From positions 1-5,802 of the forward strand of contig JAFYGL010000037.1 in NCBI GenBank assembly GCA_017543165.1: a stretch of 5,802 nt of DNA, read 5' to 3'. Position numbers and translations under genes: made by a program. Under the pieces are notes generated by a model that did not search any database, had not been told where the DNA came from, and saw nothing but the letters and a program-made list of their open reading frames with translations. The stretch is from Victivallales bacterium. Its GTDB lineage: Bacteria; Verrucomicrobiota; Lentisphaeria; Oligosphaerales; Oligosphaeraceae. How positions within the stretch are numbered: position 1 is the stretch's first letter; every line of letters starts with the position of its first letter. Positions 5,047 to 5,802 of the stretch are shown one piece after another.

Positions 5047-5802
5047 ATGGGAAAGACAATAGTTGCCTTCGGCGATTCAATCGTTGAAGGCGTATGTGGC
5101 GGCATAAAGCCAGAGGAGAACTGGCTCAGGCTGCTCCAGGCAAGATTAGGTGATGGATACCAGACGTTCAACGCAGGCGTGGGCGGCAATTCCGCCCGCG
5201 AGGCAATGGCGCGCTATGAAAGGGATGTGCTCAAGCACAACCCAGATGTCATACTGCTGGAGTTCGGCGGCAACAACCACGACCCATTCAACACAATGCG
5301 CCAAGTCAGCGACGAGGAGCTTAAACGCCAGCTTGAGGCATTCAAATGCGGGCTGCCAAAAGGCTGCCAGGTAATCGTCTGCACATTCCCGCCAATACTG
5401 GACGACAAGCACTGCTACAAGGACGCCGACATGTTCAAAGGCAAATCCATTGACAAATCCATGGATGCGCAACGGGACATCGTAAGGGAATTCGCGGCGG
5501 ACAATGGCTATGTGCTGCTGGACCTGTACAAGGCAATCTACGACAGGCGCTACGAATTGATATTCGACGATGGAGTGCACCTCAACCAGGCTGGGCAGAA
5601 GGCATTCGCACAAGAGGCATACGAAGCTCTGATGAAGGTACCTGGCATTGAGACATACCAGCTGGCTCTGGACGAGCTGAAGAAGTATGGCCTTGAGGCA
5701 AAGCTGCAAATGGAGAGGGAACTGCCATCCTTTGAGATCAGAGTCGCTGGCGGCGACATCACCATCTACGCGCCAAACGACCTGGAATTGCTATATGGCG
5801 TA
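5047..5802 (+). CDS. SGNH/GDSL-type hydrolase (esterase), 3' end cut by window
   Basis: 252 codons are visible with no stop, so the gene continues past the right edge. It has the SGNH blocks: GDS with Ser11 (GDSIVEG), Gly44 in NAGVGGNS, Asn76 in FGGNNHD, and DGVH with Asp175 and His178, followed by LNQAG. Ser11, Asp175 and His178 form the expected triad; Gly44 and Asn76 form the oxyanion hole. Such enzymes often remove acetyl groups from sugars. There is no signal peptide, so it should act in the cytoplasm, perhaps deacetylating imported uronate-bearing oligosaccharides. The core ends near residue 198. Beyond it is a linker-like helical stretch and then a beta-rich, GGDITIYAPND-containing segment (228-252), the start of a further domain not identified here. 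It begins two bases after the UxuA-like stop and is clearly co-transcribed. Confidence 0.85.
   Translation, partial: MGKTIVAFGDSIVEGVCGGIKPEENWLRLLQARLGDGYQTFNAGVGGNSAREAMARYERDVLKHNPDVILLEFGGNNHDPFNTMRQVSDEELKRQLEAFKCGLPKGCQVIVCTFPPILDDKHCYKDADMFKGKSIDKSMDAQRDIVREFAADNGYVLLDLYKAIYDRRYELIFDDGVHLNQAGQKAFAQEAYEALMKVPGIETYQLALDELKKYGLEAKLQMERELPSFEIRVAGGDITIYAPNDLELLYGV

Noticed and set aside
5146..5709. 187-codon minus-strand open frame opposite the SGNH hydrolase
   Set aside because: Its sequence is a low-information mirror of the SGNH gene, and there is no ribosome binding site or family motif.

Overview
The window holds six plus-strand protein genes and one 377-base non-coding gap. The genes are compact and moderately GC-rich, with GGAG-type ribosome binding sites. 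The gene mix is a CE15-type esterase, a RraA-family aldolase-like protein, an IclR regulator, an SDR-type fructuronate reductase, a UxuA-family dehydratase and an SGNH hydrolase. This points to a saccharolytic bacterium that uses glucuronate-decorated plant or host glycans. The style recalls gut members of the PVC group (Lentisphaerota or Verrucomicrobiota), but no taxonomic marker is present, so that placement is only a guess.

Layout: (1) 20-1342, a CE15-like esterase with no visible signal peptide. (2) 1343-1719, a non-coding stretch filled by two independent long inverted repeats: a 166-base palindrome whose left arm overlaps the esterase stop codon, and a 113-base hairpin with 48-base arms, followed by an A-rich leader. 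(3) 1720-5802, an operon-like run with gaps of 1, 19, 2 and 2 bases: rraA-like, iclR-type regulator, uxuB-type SDR, uxuA-like dehydratase, and an SGNH hydrolase that runs off the right edge.

Working model (inference): glucuronate-containing oligosaccharides or esters are taken up and de-esterified in the cytoplasm by the CE15-like and SGNH enzymes. Fructuronate is then reduced to mannonate by the SDR and dehydrated to 2-keto-3-deoxygluconate (KDG) by the UxuA-like enzyme. The RraA-family protein may act on KDG or another 2-keto acid, and the IclR protein may sense a pathway intermediate. Uronate isomerase, KDG kinase, KDPG aldolase and a transporter are not in the window.

The least ordinary part is 1338-1651. 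The second hairpin tolerates change almost only where a plus-strand RNA keeps a G-U pair, and it carries two copies of a GTTGGYCAAC palindrome 43 bases apart, which could be operator sites. The first repeat looks like a small non-autonomous mobile element flanked by CTAG.
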